Shown: positions 31,926 through 42,336 of the stretch, in pieces
Layout: each line of letters opens with the position of its first letter
How positions within the stretch are numbered: position 1 is the stretch's first letter
Origin: Fasciola hepatica
Taxonomy: Eukaryota > Platyhelminthes > Trematoda > Plagiorchiida > Fasciolidae
Length of the DNA: 64,000 nt
NCBI GenBank assembly: GCA_948099385.1
Contig: CANUEZ040000180.1
Span: forward strand, 2,791,001 to 2,855,000
Direction: 5' to 3'
Position numbers and translations under genes: made by a program
Notes under the pieces: model-generated
The model's input: the letters and a program-made list of their open reading frames with translations, nothing else
Databases searched by the model: none
Told to the model about the DNA's origin: nothing

Positions 31926-34312
31926 ATCCTCATCAATATCGCCATCATTGTTCAGCAAGGCAAGATTCACTGACCACTGTCTTTCTCACCATGTTACACA
32001 TTGAATAAGAAAGATTAATTTAACGAGCCAAAACACGGAATACACAGTCTAACTATACAAACGCGCATTGATCAGTCATTCGGATCTGACAGAAAGTGAA
32101 AACACGATCGCCGCCGTCTACGAGTAGCTGCCATATCCTTCAGTGTCCCCACCCAAACAGGTTGACGGATAATGTGTCAGAACCGAAATCGGTTCGGAGT
32201 GTATCGAAAAATCGATGCGCCATGTGAAATGTTATGGTAGAATTTTATTGCTCAATAACACAGCGTAGTCGAGATCGTTGGTAGGTTGTCGACGTTTCGG
32301 TCACCACGGGTAACCTTTTTCAAGACTGGTTTTGCAACCGAATGAAACTGGAATAATAGCTTAGAGCAATTGGGTGTTAGTCACAGTTTCATTCGGTTGC
32401 AAAACCAGTCTTGAAAAAGGTTACCCGTGGTGACCGAAACGTCGACAACCTACCAACGATCTCGACTACGCTGTGTTATTGAGCAATAAAATTCTACAAT
32501 AGGTTGACGGATATTTTGGGCCCCAACCACGAAGACCTGAGGCACCTACCTTTCCTAAGTTCGCTGTACAATCTCTCATTCCTCTCTGCCACATCATCTT
32601 TTGATTTCCACATGGCTTCTCTCACTCTCCAGGAGGAACAGAAAACAGAACGGTAAGATAGACTTTCGTTCGCCATACGTCAAACGCGCCCCAACCAACG
32701 AAGCTTACTAAGCTGGATGCGCTGTGATAGAAAACTCCCTGAAGTGGTACCCCATACTCGATTTCTGACCTCAGCATTGCTCACCCAGTCATTCTATCTA
32801 ATATTAGCGATACTACGCAGACATCGAGGGTTGAAAACATCAATACGACGGAAGTCTTACATAAGCAGACTCCAAGTCTCACAATCATACAACAGAACGG
32901 AACGCACCGCCGAAAAGTACGCACAACCATTCAACTTGGGCGAAAAATCAGGTCGCTGCCACAAGTGCTTCAGTCTAGCGTAGGCTGCTCGAGCCTTGGA
33001 TATACACGCGCTCACCTCCACTACTGTACTCCCGTCCGTCGTCACTCTACTGCCGGGGTAACTGAAGCGCACGACAGTTGTCTGCACCTCCCCATCGAGC
33101 ATCAAGCTCGGAATCTTTGACGTCCAGTCTTGCAACATCACTTTACACTTTGAAGGTGCAAAGTGCATGCCGAATGGATCTAAAGCTCTTACGAGTCTAC
33201 CTAGTACACGTGGAGCATGTGCCGTACATTCAAACAAGCAGACTAGATCGTCCGCGTAATCTAGGTTACATAACTTTCCACCATTTGTCAGTTCGACGAC
33301 CCCATCCCGAATATTTCGCAAGGCATTCTTCATCACCTCGTCCATGAGGAACATGAACATGAATGAAGAAATGGGACATCCCCTTTCGGACACCACTGGT
33401 CGTTTCAAATGGACTCGATCGTTCACCGTAAGCCCTTACGCGAGCAGAGGTAGGAAAATACAACGGTCTCAGTAGATTCACGAACTTCTGTGACACACGT
33501 GTTGTATGTAGAGCAATGAAAAGCGTTGCTCGATCAGCTGAATCAAAGGCGCCTCTCAAGTGGAAGAAAACGATTATTGTTGCTCGACGGTGCGAGTGAT
33601 GCCTTTCTAGCAGTTGTGTCTTCGATGGCCATCGGATCTGGGACCACAGTCGAAACATGCTGCAAAGTGCATCGCCTGCTAGATGTGGGCCCAATGCTCA
33701 TTTACAGTACTGTTCGTCGTAGATCCCAGCTCATGTGATAATTTATGTTCATAACTGGTGCGAACGTCTGAATCAGACAAACGTTGCACGGCCAACTGCG
33801 TTTGCGGTTTTGTCGATGACCATGGAGCTGGAGAGAGAATCGCATTAAAACTAATGCATGGTCCCACTCTACGTACATGGACCAATAGGATCTACAGTTC
33901 TGAACAGAACTGCGACACCTGCAGCTTACTGCGATATGATCATTCTAGCTTGGGGTACCTGTAGAGTTGGAGCACCATGTCGCTGTGCGACGTGAGCTGT
34001 GTCGGAAATTCGTGCTAGACAAGAACAACCGATTGTCTGCACAAAACTGGAGAAGCCTAAAGCCCTTATTTGTATGCTGAGAGGGTGAAGCACAACGGCC
34101 ACCTAAACAGGCATCTGACACACCAAGTCTGCCAACTTGTGCAATAAAGTCAGCAGTTAGCATTACAATGTCAGAACCTTTGTTCCTGCGAACGAGAGTG
34201 GTGATTTCATCGTAGAACTCATCCTTCCGCAAGTCAGAATCGCGATTTTTGGAACCCATGCCGAGGTCACAAACAGACTTCACTTAACACAACTATCCTT
34301 TCAAACGACAAC
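31926..34312 (-). mobile_element. RTE-like LINE, copy A1 (defective, nested insertion)
   Basis: On the minus strand from right to left it contains an endonuclease piece (LTADFIAQVGRLGVSDACLG, 34,283-33,945) and a linker (TNSTVNEHWAHI). It then jumps directly to RT block A (IIVFFHLRGAFDSADRATLF, 33,694-33,266), followed by a frameshift to FMFMFLMDEVMKNALRN, LDYADDLVCLFECTAHAPRV and the RT C-terminal region down to about 32,500. The first part of the RT is deleted (about 775 bp relative to A3). A TAG stop follows the endonuclease segment. The 5' end is truncated near 34,312. The 3' end near 31,926 has the same ATG/GAT-rich tail region as other copies. A foldback element is inserted at 32,172-32,500. 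YADD is kept, but the element cannot encode a working protein. Confidence 0.85.
32159..32513. mobile_element. foldback (palindromic) insertion with 13-bp target-site duplication
   Basis: Two arms of 114 bp (32,237-32,350 and 32,384-32,497) are perfect reverse complements by eye, separated by a 33-base loop and preceded by about 65 bp of unique sequence (32,172-32,236). The insertion is bounded by AGGTTGACGGATA at 32,159-32,171 and again at 32,501-32,513, a 13-bp direct repeat. LINE copies A4 (59,170-59,212) and A5 (63,090-63,130) show the uninterrupted site. The arm contains CCGAAACGTCGAC beside GGTTACC...GGTGACC, a pattern reminiscent of hammerhead-type cores carried by some Penelope-like elements; the CUGAUGA half is not conserved, so that link is only a suggestion. 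Confidence 0.85.
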
Positions 34313-37300
34313 TGATAGATGGTCGTGGTCGAGATGAACGTGTAAAATCACGACCACAGTGAGCGATAAAGCTCAACACGATAAAGTATTCACAAACTTT
34401 AAAAGGAGGATCTCACATTTCAGTAATAGCACAACAAAGCTAGACGGACTTGGAACGAAATAAAATGAAAACGATTTGCACGACTAATACGAATTGGTTT
34501 CAGATTGAGTTATGTTGATATAAGGAATCGGTCAGACATGAAATTGCCGAAACCAGCGTTGTTCTCGGATAAGGAAGATACATCATATACAAGGCTGACG
34601 CAGAAAAATTATCGGCCGATGCTTACTCGGGATTACTGAATGCAGCATGTTGGTATGATGGCTTTTACAATCTTGAGTGGTCACGGGTGAGAAGACAGAA
34701 TCTTGGAGCCTTCTTTCTTGGCTTTCTAACATCGTTTCAAGTCATACGGCAGCTTTATTTACTCAGATGGGTGACTTTTCAGCATTTGTATAGTATTTGT
34801 GCACACAGAAATAAGGGATGCGCAAACTCGTGTAGTTGTCCGAACTCATGATGATGAATCCGACAGCTAACACCGCGACTGAAACAAGAAGACGGAAGGC
34901 TTTGGTGCTTTTTGAAATTGTATTACCAGTCCTGGAAAATCACAGTGAGTGGGACAACTGGCTAGCCAGTAACCCTTGTCGGTGACCATAGTATGTCAAA
35001 CTTCTGCGATCAGAAGCAAGGAATGGCACTAAGTGGAACCGAATAAACAAACTTCGAACCATTCGATTGCCGAGATTGCAGCTAAGTTGGATTACGACCT
35101 TACATATGACCGCGAATCGGCTTTGAGTCGATCAGTGGCATATGCCTTAGGTCGTGACTGATAAATATCACCCTCATGTCAGGTAGGTATTCCGTGACGA
35201 AGCTACCTGCTGCCTAGTTCCATTTGGTTACCACTGCGTCTGAATGTGAGCCGATACCTGGAACCAGACTACTTTGTAGTTCTAATCACAGATAGGTTAC
35301 AAAGTCGAGTAATGACCAATTGAAAACTCGGTTCCGGGGCTTTCGAGGAGCGACAGATTTAGCTGCAAATTCCCATTCAATAGAATGCTATACAAGTGAC
35401 TTTATGATTTTGATGTCAACGAAGAACTGCATATAGGTACAAAATATTTAAACTCTAGCATACCTTTCATGCAAGTTGCCTCCTTTTGTATCGACTTGAT
35501 TCGGACCATTGGGTGGATGAACCAAGTATAGAAAAACGGAATTGTGGTATATCATCAGTTTGCGAGGCAGATTCAACTCAAGGTCACCCGGGTAAAGTGG
35601 CTACGAACAAATCAAGATTATGTAAAGCAGAATTATATCAAAATAACAAATCAGTGCAGTTTGCTATGAATCAGACAGGTTAAAATTGCATAAAAGTAGC
35701 CAAGTGAACAATAATGAATATGAAAAGGAACAGTGTTCTTTGAAATGGCGAGGTGATTTACCGGACCAGTAGCAAGTATCATCCAAAAATTGGGAATCCG
35801 CAACTGGTGGAAACAAGTCAAAATACGGGGAAGTGACTGGGTTCGAAGAAGAAGCAAAATCCTGAAATAGAGAGAAGGACGAAACATTTTCACTTGGACG
35901 CAGACCTATTTATGTTATGAAAATGGCGAATATATCATATCTCACTGAGTCTCATGTGGTTTTTGGATAAGTATTGGGCATGATAGACAGAGAAGATAAG
36001 CGTCTCCGCGTTCGAAGGGCGTATTTCAGTTCTCTACAAAACAAAGATTTCAGTGTTTTGGCTGCGCGCATCTGCTGTGTTCGCAGTTGACGGAGAACAC
36101 CATGCAACGAATCCGAGAGTGTTCAAGCCGGGCTGCTCAGCTGCAACGAATCATCAAGTATGTATGACTCAGGGCAAACGTCTGATTGGTTAGAGCAAGT
36201 AGTTCGTGGCATGGATGAAATCTCAGTGATGTACGTACGTGCGTGTATGTGTGATTAGTCGTGTCAGGGAACAAGCATGAATCAATAGTCAATCAGATCA
36301 GAGTTATCCTGTTATCGCTCCAAACGCCAATGAAGCCACACAGCCGCATCCATCACGATGAATCGTTATGGCACTGAGCGTCATTTTATGGTGTTTCATC
36401 ATTCGAGATTGCAAGGTGGGGCTAGGTAAGTTCGGAATAAATCTCTTTGGATGTTCTAGCTGGAATATTTGTTTATTCAAAATGAGATCCAGGATTATTC
36501 TGCAAGCGACTTGCATCGGTAACACTCGTTATCAAATAGGTATGAAGAAGTTTTGAACTGGAATCATGTGGCGGAGCAATGAAGTAGTGTCAAAAGATTA
36601 GGACCTGGAAGAACTACCAAGAAACAACAGTCCCTACCAGCTGTGAACAACAGAAACAAGAGACTATTCAGTTACTTAAAGATCAGGAAATGTGTCAAGA
36701 ACTGAATCACTAGCTAAGCAAGTGCTTTGGTTTTCATGAACAAAGACAAACTGGCGTACAGTAGGAGGCATGCATAGGAAAAGGAAACTGCATATGGGAA
36801 GAGTTGGGGTGACGAAATCCAGCATATCGTTTCATAACGCGAAACAAACTTTATGCGATAATGGTGTTTTTATGGACAGCTGCAATTTTGGGCCTTGTGA
36901 AAAGATGCATGGGAAGTTTGGGTGATACGCATCGTAGTGCAGTGACATGAAAGTTAAATTGTGAAATAAGGAAGATAGGGGGTTGGCGAAACTTTTTGGG
37001 TTACATTTGTTTTCGAAGAGAAGTGAGGTTTCAAATGGAACAATCATGAGAGGGATTTTTTTGGAGTTCCTGGCATTCAAACTGAAGGAAGGGCAACTTA
37101 GCGCAGATGATGATTTGAGAAAGCAAGCTTCTAAACTGAACTGGTGGAGATATCGGTGGTGGTGTATCTGATAGAGAGGAACCACGGGGAGAAAAATAAA
37201 CGTAGGAATCAAGTTATGGTCGTATCTGGATATAACCAAGATCGCATCATCTTGGGGTGCAGCTTACGTCGTCATTGGCATGCTGTAATACGATTCAGTA

Positions 37301-37484
37301 TCAGTGTGTGAACCTGTTCAGAGATAGTGGAGGGATAATATGGTGTTGGGTTGAAGGTTCGACAGGAAAGCACTCTCCAACTGTCTACATCAAGTGTACA
37401 CGACAGACCACCCTCGGGCCTGCTTCGAAAAGTTACCTATCATGATATGAATCCATTAGCATCCAGAAAGTGGTGTTTTGATTT
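34313..37484. other. intergenic, nothing recognised
   Basis: About 3.2 kb without a supported gene or repeat partner. The minus frame at 36,832-37,239 (135 codons) arises from a purine-rich plus strand and shows no domain. Confidence 0.4.
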
Positions 37485-38050
37485 TTATCACAGCCTGATA
37501 CTTGGCCTTTAGAGAAGGTGGAGATGTTTTTGGTGGGTCACCATATCTCCCACAATCCGACCAAAATATGGAACTCACGTGACAAGCCGCGGTGGGATAG
37601 GTCAGCCACGTCGGTCTTTTAGACGAGTTTTGGTAATTTTTTTATCGCAGGCTGATTGGCTGTTAGAGAAGGCGGAGCTGTTTTTTTTTGTGAACAACCA
37701 TAGTGTTGTGTTGGTTTTGAAAAGGAATTTGCTTAGTCAGACAATCTTGCACGCACGTACACAGTTGACGTTTGTCATACTCCGTCCCGGACAGAATACA
37801 CCAATCAGATTGTGCCACATGTTGCACGATCCTGCACAACCTAATGTGATTGTACAGTTGTCTTGCGTTTTCGATTGCATACACCGTTGACTCATGCGCT
37901 TGCCTGTACTTGGGCCGGCCGTACGTTCGTGCTAAATACAAGTTCACCCTCGTAAGTGGGCCTTCCTTCTGTTACCAAATTCGTGAACACAACATGCCCC
38001 GATCGAAACACGGTCGCATATGACAATCCCCGGTGGGAATAGGTCAGCTA
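37485..38050. repeat. local degenerate repeats
   Basis: TTTTTATCACAGCCTGATA...TTAGAGAAGGTGGAG (about 37,485-37,530) recurs as TTTTTATCGCAGGCTGATT...TTAGAGAAGGCGGAG (about 37,635-37,680). CGCGGTGGGATAGGTCAGCC (about 37,588) recurs as CCCGGTGGGAATAGGTCAGC (about 38,029). Period lengths differ (about 150 and 440), so this is a patchwork rather than a clean tandem array. Confidence 0.5.
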
Positions 38051-40061
38051 CATGTATATGTGCATGTATGGATATAAGCATTTGTTTAAGTGTATTCTAA
38101 CAATCTCATGCTGTTTTATGCCATTTGTCGGTCATATGACTAATGCCAGTTACAGAATTGCCAATCTTAGTAATCTATCAGTACTACGTTATAGTTGGCT
38201 CCAGTTTCCTTGTCTTGTTTTCCTACCACTCTAACTTCTATATTCATTTCTGAATGAACCTTGATGCTATTTTTATCCCTGGAAAAACGTTAAACCCCAA
38301 CCTGCTCCCAAACCCTACTAATACACAGTGAACCAGGGCCCAAAATTTACAGGGTTCGTAGTTTGTCTACAACGAGTCAGGAACGCTATGAAAGCATTAA
38401 ACTTTAGGATGGACGCATCCGCTCAAATTTTCTTTTCTTTATATGGCTGTCCGTTGCCTTTCTTTTTTACTATATACTCTTCCAGCATGGCGTCATTTCA
38501 TATCACCCGGTCAATGGTCTGCAGTGGTAGTTAGGCATTGGCTTGAGTTAACGTCTGGAACCATCTGTAGTTGTAGCTAACGGGTGAGAGTATCCAGGCA
38601 TGCTTCCCCTCTGCATGCACGTTCGTCCTCAATTTCGACCTGTGATGCTCAAAACAACAACTCTCTCGAGGCCAACGACACCTGGACCATGGCTTCTTCC
38701 GAACTTGGGGAAAAACAATCCACTCCCAGCAGTTTCGGGCACAAAGCGTAAGTGTAAAAACATGACGGGCGGAGGAGTTATGGAAAGTTCCTATATGGGC
38801 TCAACCACTCCTCTGATAAAAAAAACACATAAGTGAATATCTTACTCACATAATCCACCTTTCTCGAACCGCGCTATGTAGGAAATGGGTGCCTTCAACC
38901 ACCAGCCTAGACCCGACCCTGCGAATGGGGAAACCCTACAATTCTGTCTATCATCTGTTCACCAGATATGTCATTGGTTCTCCCACCTGCACCTCAGTGG
39001 TGTGATAGCGCACCGAACTTTTCATTTCCATTTTCCGATCCTGCCTTTTATCTCTCACCAATGTCCCACATACGCATTTCGCGACGGGCAACCTGACCCC
39101 GCCCGCATATTCCTGTGGACAGTAATATCCTGATCACCGCTGCTCAACCTGACATACTGATCAACACCTAGATACAGAACGAGAAATAAACACAGTAAAC
39201 TATCAACATCATCCCTGCTTAAACTCTCCTAAATATTCGAACTTATCAAGCCCCTTCAATCTTACTAGCTTGGTCACTCCGCAGTGCTGGAAGCCCTACT
39301 GGAATGGCAATCATAACTGAGTATCTTGCCTATCATTAATCCTGGTAGAAATAGTCCTCATGGAATTGTGAGTAATGCCCTACCACATTGAATTTTTAAG
39401 CTTCTCGTAAAACGTCCATTCTTAGAAAAGAGAAAACCGCATCTAAACTAATACCCTATTAACTCTCTAATTTGTTACCATAAAAATCCCGTTATAGCCC
39501 TCCTGGCGTCCAATACCGAGGGATGTTCCTAGCATATCCAGCACTAACTACTCTGTAACTACTTATTCCCATTTCTCCCCGCTATCCTTACTAATGTATA
39601 CTTATCCAGTTCGACTTCGGATTTTGCTTTCTGATCCCATTCTCTCCTACTTTCATCCATCAAAAGGGACCCACTTTGCTCCTACCACTATGGCCAGGTC
39701 AAACCCGCTCCATGGCGATGGTTAAACTTATTTTGTCTATGCTTATTAATAACTCCCCTAAACTCCAACATCAATGGGCCACTTTACAAAACCACCATAT
39801 TGTCTCCGCCCGTCAGTCCTCCATAGCTCCGTACATTGGCCCCTAGTTCGAAAATTTGCAATGATTGATTTGTGTTAAAACGTCAATCATAACCTTCGGC
39901 TGGAACATACTCGACTGCCACACCTCCGATCTCTTTCATATCTGGCTGGTTACTTATGTAGCCATCGATCCGCTAGGCTTTACTTCCTGATTACTGCATA
40001 CATTTTATGATTTGACTAGATCACTTTCTACGCTGCATGACCGTGGCTGGCCGATGTTATA

Positions 40062-40862
40062 TTGGAGCCTCTTACATTGCTCGCTACTGTAGTCACAATC
40101 TTGCAACCCGGCATACTAGTCTTCACAATAGTTCCACTGGACCGCTTGGCGGATTCCCGATTCCAAACATCATGCACCTCCTCAAAAATTACTTCTCACA
40201 ACCCCCCCCCCCCGCCCCAAACGGTTCTCCTCATACTGCGCTGCAGTACTGAAACACAGAACCGGAAACCACCGATCGCCGTTGCATTCTCAACCTACGA
40301 ACTCGTTCTCCTTGAGAACTTTGAGTGCTTCCGTAAGGTCAGAAAACAGTGCAAGAAGAAGACAGGTGGTTGTGTGATTACTTACATCAATTCCGAGTGG
40401 TCTGGCAAGTCTGAAGTTATTTCTACTTTCTCATGTAATGGCGTTGACTGCATGGTTGTTAAATGTCACCCCAAATTCTCGCCTTTTCGAGGCACTGTGA
40501 TCAGTTACTTGTATATAGCTCTTTTCTGCTCTCAGAATGATATCGACCTGTTCTTTGACGCTTCCATACCCGTCCTGGTTTCATTACCGTCTGACTGTTT
40601 ATGCTTCGTTGTTGGTGACTTTGATCATGCGCCTACGTATCCGTTACTTGCTTTTGGTTTAAGTGACCCCTGTCTCATCCCAACTAGCGGGAACGCTGTT
40701 TTCGACAAAATTATCACAAACCATCCCGATCTTTTTCATTTACAACTAAAAGCTCCTGTTATAACGAGTGATCACGCTCTAATTATCATCAGACCCGAAA
40801 GTTTACTCATGTTCAGCGCACTATACACTCATCATGACAAAACAACTAAAGATAACCTCTAA
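40062..40862 (+). CDS. apurinic-type endonuclease ORF of the family E LINE (partial)
   Basis: The open frame of 266 codons has an N-terminal 60-80 residues that include a run of prolines from a (C)12 tract and are probably not native. From about residue 75 it reads like a LINE endonuclease: KKKTGGCVITYINSEWSGKS, then CMVVKCHPKFSPFRGTVISY, VVGDFDHAPTYPLLAFGL, NAVFDKIITNHPDLFHLQLK and APVITSDHALIIIRPESLL. GDF(D/N) and SDHA are catalytic motifs of the family; N is replaced by D in GDFD. It is the only long uninterrupted frame of this element. Start codon choice is arbitrary because the element is decayed upstream. Confidence 0.6.
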   Translation: MEPLTLLATVVTILQPGILVFTIVPLDRLADSRFQTSCTSSKITSHNPPPPPQTVLLILRCSTETQNRKPPIAVAFSTYELVLLENFECFRKVRKQCKKKTGGCVITYINSEWSGKSEVISTFSCNGVDCMVVKCHPKFSPFRGTVISYLYIALFCSQNDIDLFFDASIPVLVSLPSDCLCFVVGDFDHAPTYPLLAFGLSDPCLIPTSGNAVFDKIITNHPDLFHLQLKAPVITSDHALIIIRPESLLMFSALYTHHDKTTKDNL

Positions 40863-41829
40863 AAATCTGTCACCCACCAACATTACTCTTCTTCAGAGAT
40901 CTTTGTCCATTGTTAATGCGTGGTTTACCTTCGACTGCTATCTTTGCCCGATAGACCTATTTACGAAGACACTGAAAGCGGTAGATGATTAGTGTTGTCC
41001 TATGGAGACTGCATTTTTATAACTACGGCAGAAAAGCTTCTCCATTGCTGAAATCACTGAGAAGGTAAAATGAATGTGCCTACAAACTACACAACCAGGC
41101 TTGGGTGAAACGACACCCTATCCTGATCAAACAAGAGATTCGACCACCAGTTCTTTTGTACCACCAATAGCAAATTTCACTGGTTAGGAATCTGGCTTCA
41201 ATGTGGACAACGGGCCACATGCATGCCGTTCGCATCGCTCCACACGTTCCGAATTTAGACTTATCCCGTCCCGCACAAACGTCTATCGTAACTCAACAGT
41301 GCCTTGCTTAGCACGTGCTCTGGTTGACAAAATAAAAGTCACAGAGGAACTTCGGACTAACCTCGTTGACTGAACCAGTTTTATTTATAAAATACCTACT
41401 TTTATGCGTACTTCAAAGTGCCAGTGATCAGTTTTGCCACTATTCGGCTAAAATGTGAGCTTGTGAACTTTCTAAAGTCCTCAGTACAATACAATTCTAT
41501 TCCCCATTTGGTCCACTAATACCATATTCGTCCATTTCTGCTTGCTGCCCTAAGTTTTTCTCGTTCTGTTCACGTGTGTGATTGGTCAATCGCGTTTGGT
41601 GAGCCCTCTTACTGAGGCATCTCGCACGAGCCTCAAGCCCTGCGACTTGATGTGAGTGGCGAACAAGAGCATCATGAAACAAAATACCAGTCACTCGCTG
41701 TTTGGTGGAAAACTGGTTGTATGTCCATTGATTAAATTCATGAAAAAGTTCTTTGTTATATCCTTAATCTGGTGTCACCTCGCGTCTGGTTTTTCACAAA
41801 CCACTGCGGTAGGACTTCGCGTAATCAGA

Positions 41830-42052
41830 TTCATCATCACCACCATTATCGTACGCGTTGAGAAGCAGAGTGATTCTCACTGGCCACTGCCTCTCTCACC
41901 ATGTTGCACGTTGAATCAGAGAGAATGATTATACAAGGTACATAGAAATTGGACCTACTGAAGTGGATAAGTGAAAGAACGCCGTAGCAACCAACACAAG
42001 CAACACAGTCTACGATATAGATGCCGACAGCCTGAACGTCGCGTTTATTCAT
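41830..42052 (-). repeat. 3'-end remnant of RTE-like LINE family A (A6)
   Basis: CACTGGCCACTGCCTCTCTC, ACCATGTTGCACGTTGAATC, GGACCTAC and AACACAGTCTACGATAT match, in order, the 3' UTR of copies A4 and A5 (CACTGACCACTTCCTTTCTC, ACCATGTTGCACGTTGAATT, GGACCTAC, ACACAGTCCAAC). Only about 220 bp of 3' end is present, as expected for a 5'-truncated insertion, here within the family E LINE. Confidence 0.65.
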
Positions 42053-42336
42053 CCTTCATCGGATACTCTGCCATCATATTTTCTTTGTCCCCTTAGATAT
42101 ACAACCATTTTGCTCAGAAGAAGCCTTCTTCGAACCTCAAAAACAGCTTCTGCTGTGGGTCCAGACAGTTTACCCTCACAGTTGACAAAATTGGAGCAGG
42201 TCAGCTTTCAGGAATCATGACTTCCCTTATCAATAAAACTGTTGATGTTGGTGCCACTCCTGCCGTCTGGAAACCCGTGACAACAACGCCTATTCCCAAA
42301 CACTTCAAGTCCAACATTTTCTCGAAACGCCTAATT

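Larger units (their letters stand above)
38300..42335 (+). mobile_element. CR1/jockey-like LINE remnant (family E)
   Basis: The plus strand carries an endonuclease frame (40,062-40,862), then an endonuclease-to-RT linker with stops (about 41,080-41,340, VKRHPILIKQEIRPPVLLYH). After foreign sequence (about 41,341-42,060) comes the pre-RT block SGIMTSLINKTVDVGATPAV then WKPVTTTPIPK (about 42,210-42,300), typical of jockey/CR1-type elements (L...N.S...G..P..WK...V.PI.K). The RT itself is missing: the sequence stops at the 3' end of LINE copy A2. The stretch 38,300-40,060, rich in pyrimidines on the plus strand, is probably its degenerate 5' part, but I cannot prove that. Confidence 0.6.

Noticed and set aside
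32857..33426. Independent host gene of 189 codons on the minus strand
   Set aside because: It is the RT core and tail of LINE A1 (LDYADDLVCLF, CKVMLQDW), duplicated at 42,436-42,915.
36832..37239. 135-residue protein on the minus strand
   Set aside because: The frame results from a purine-rich plus strand that removes minus-strand stops; no domain.
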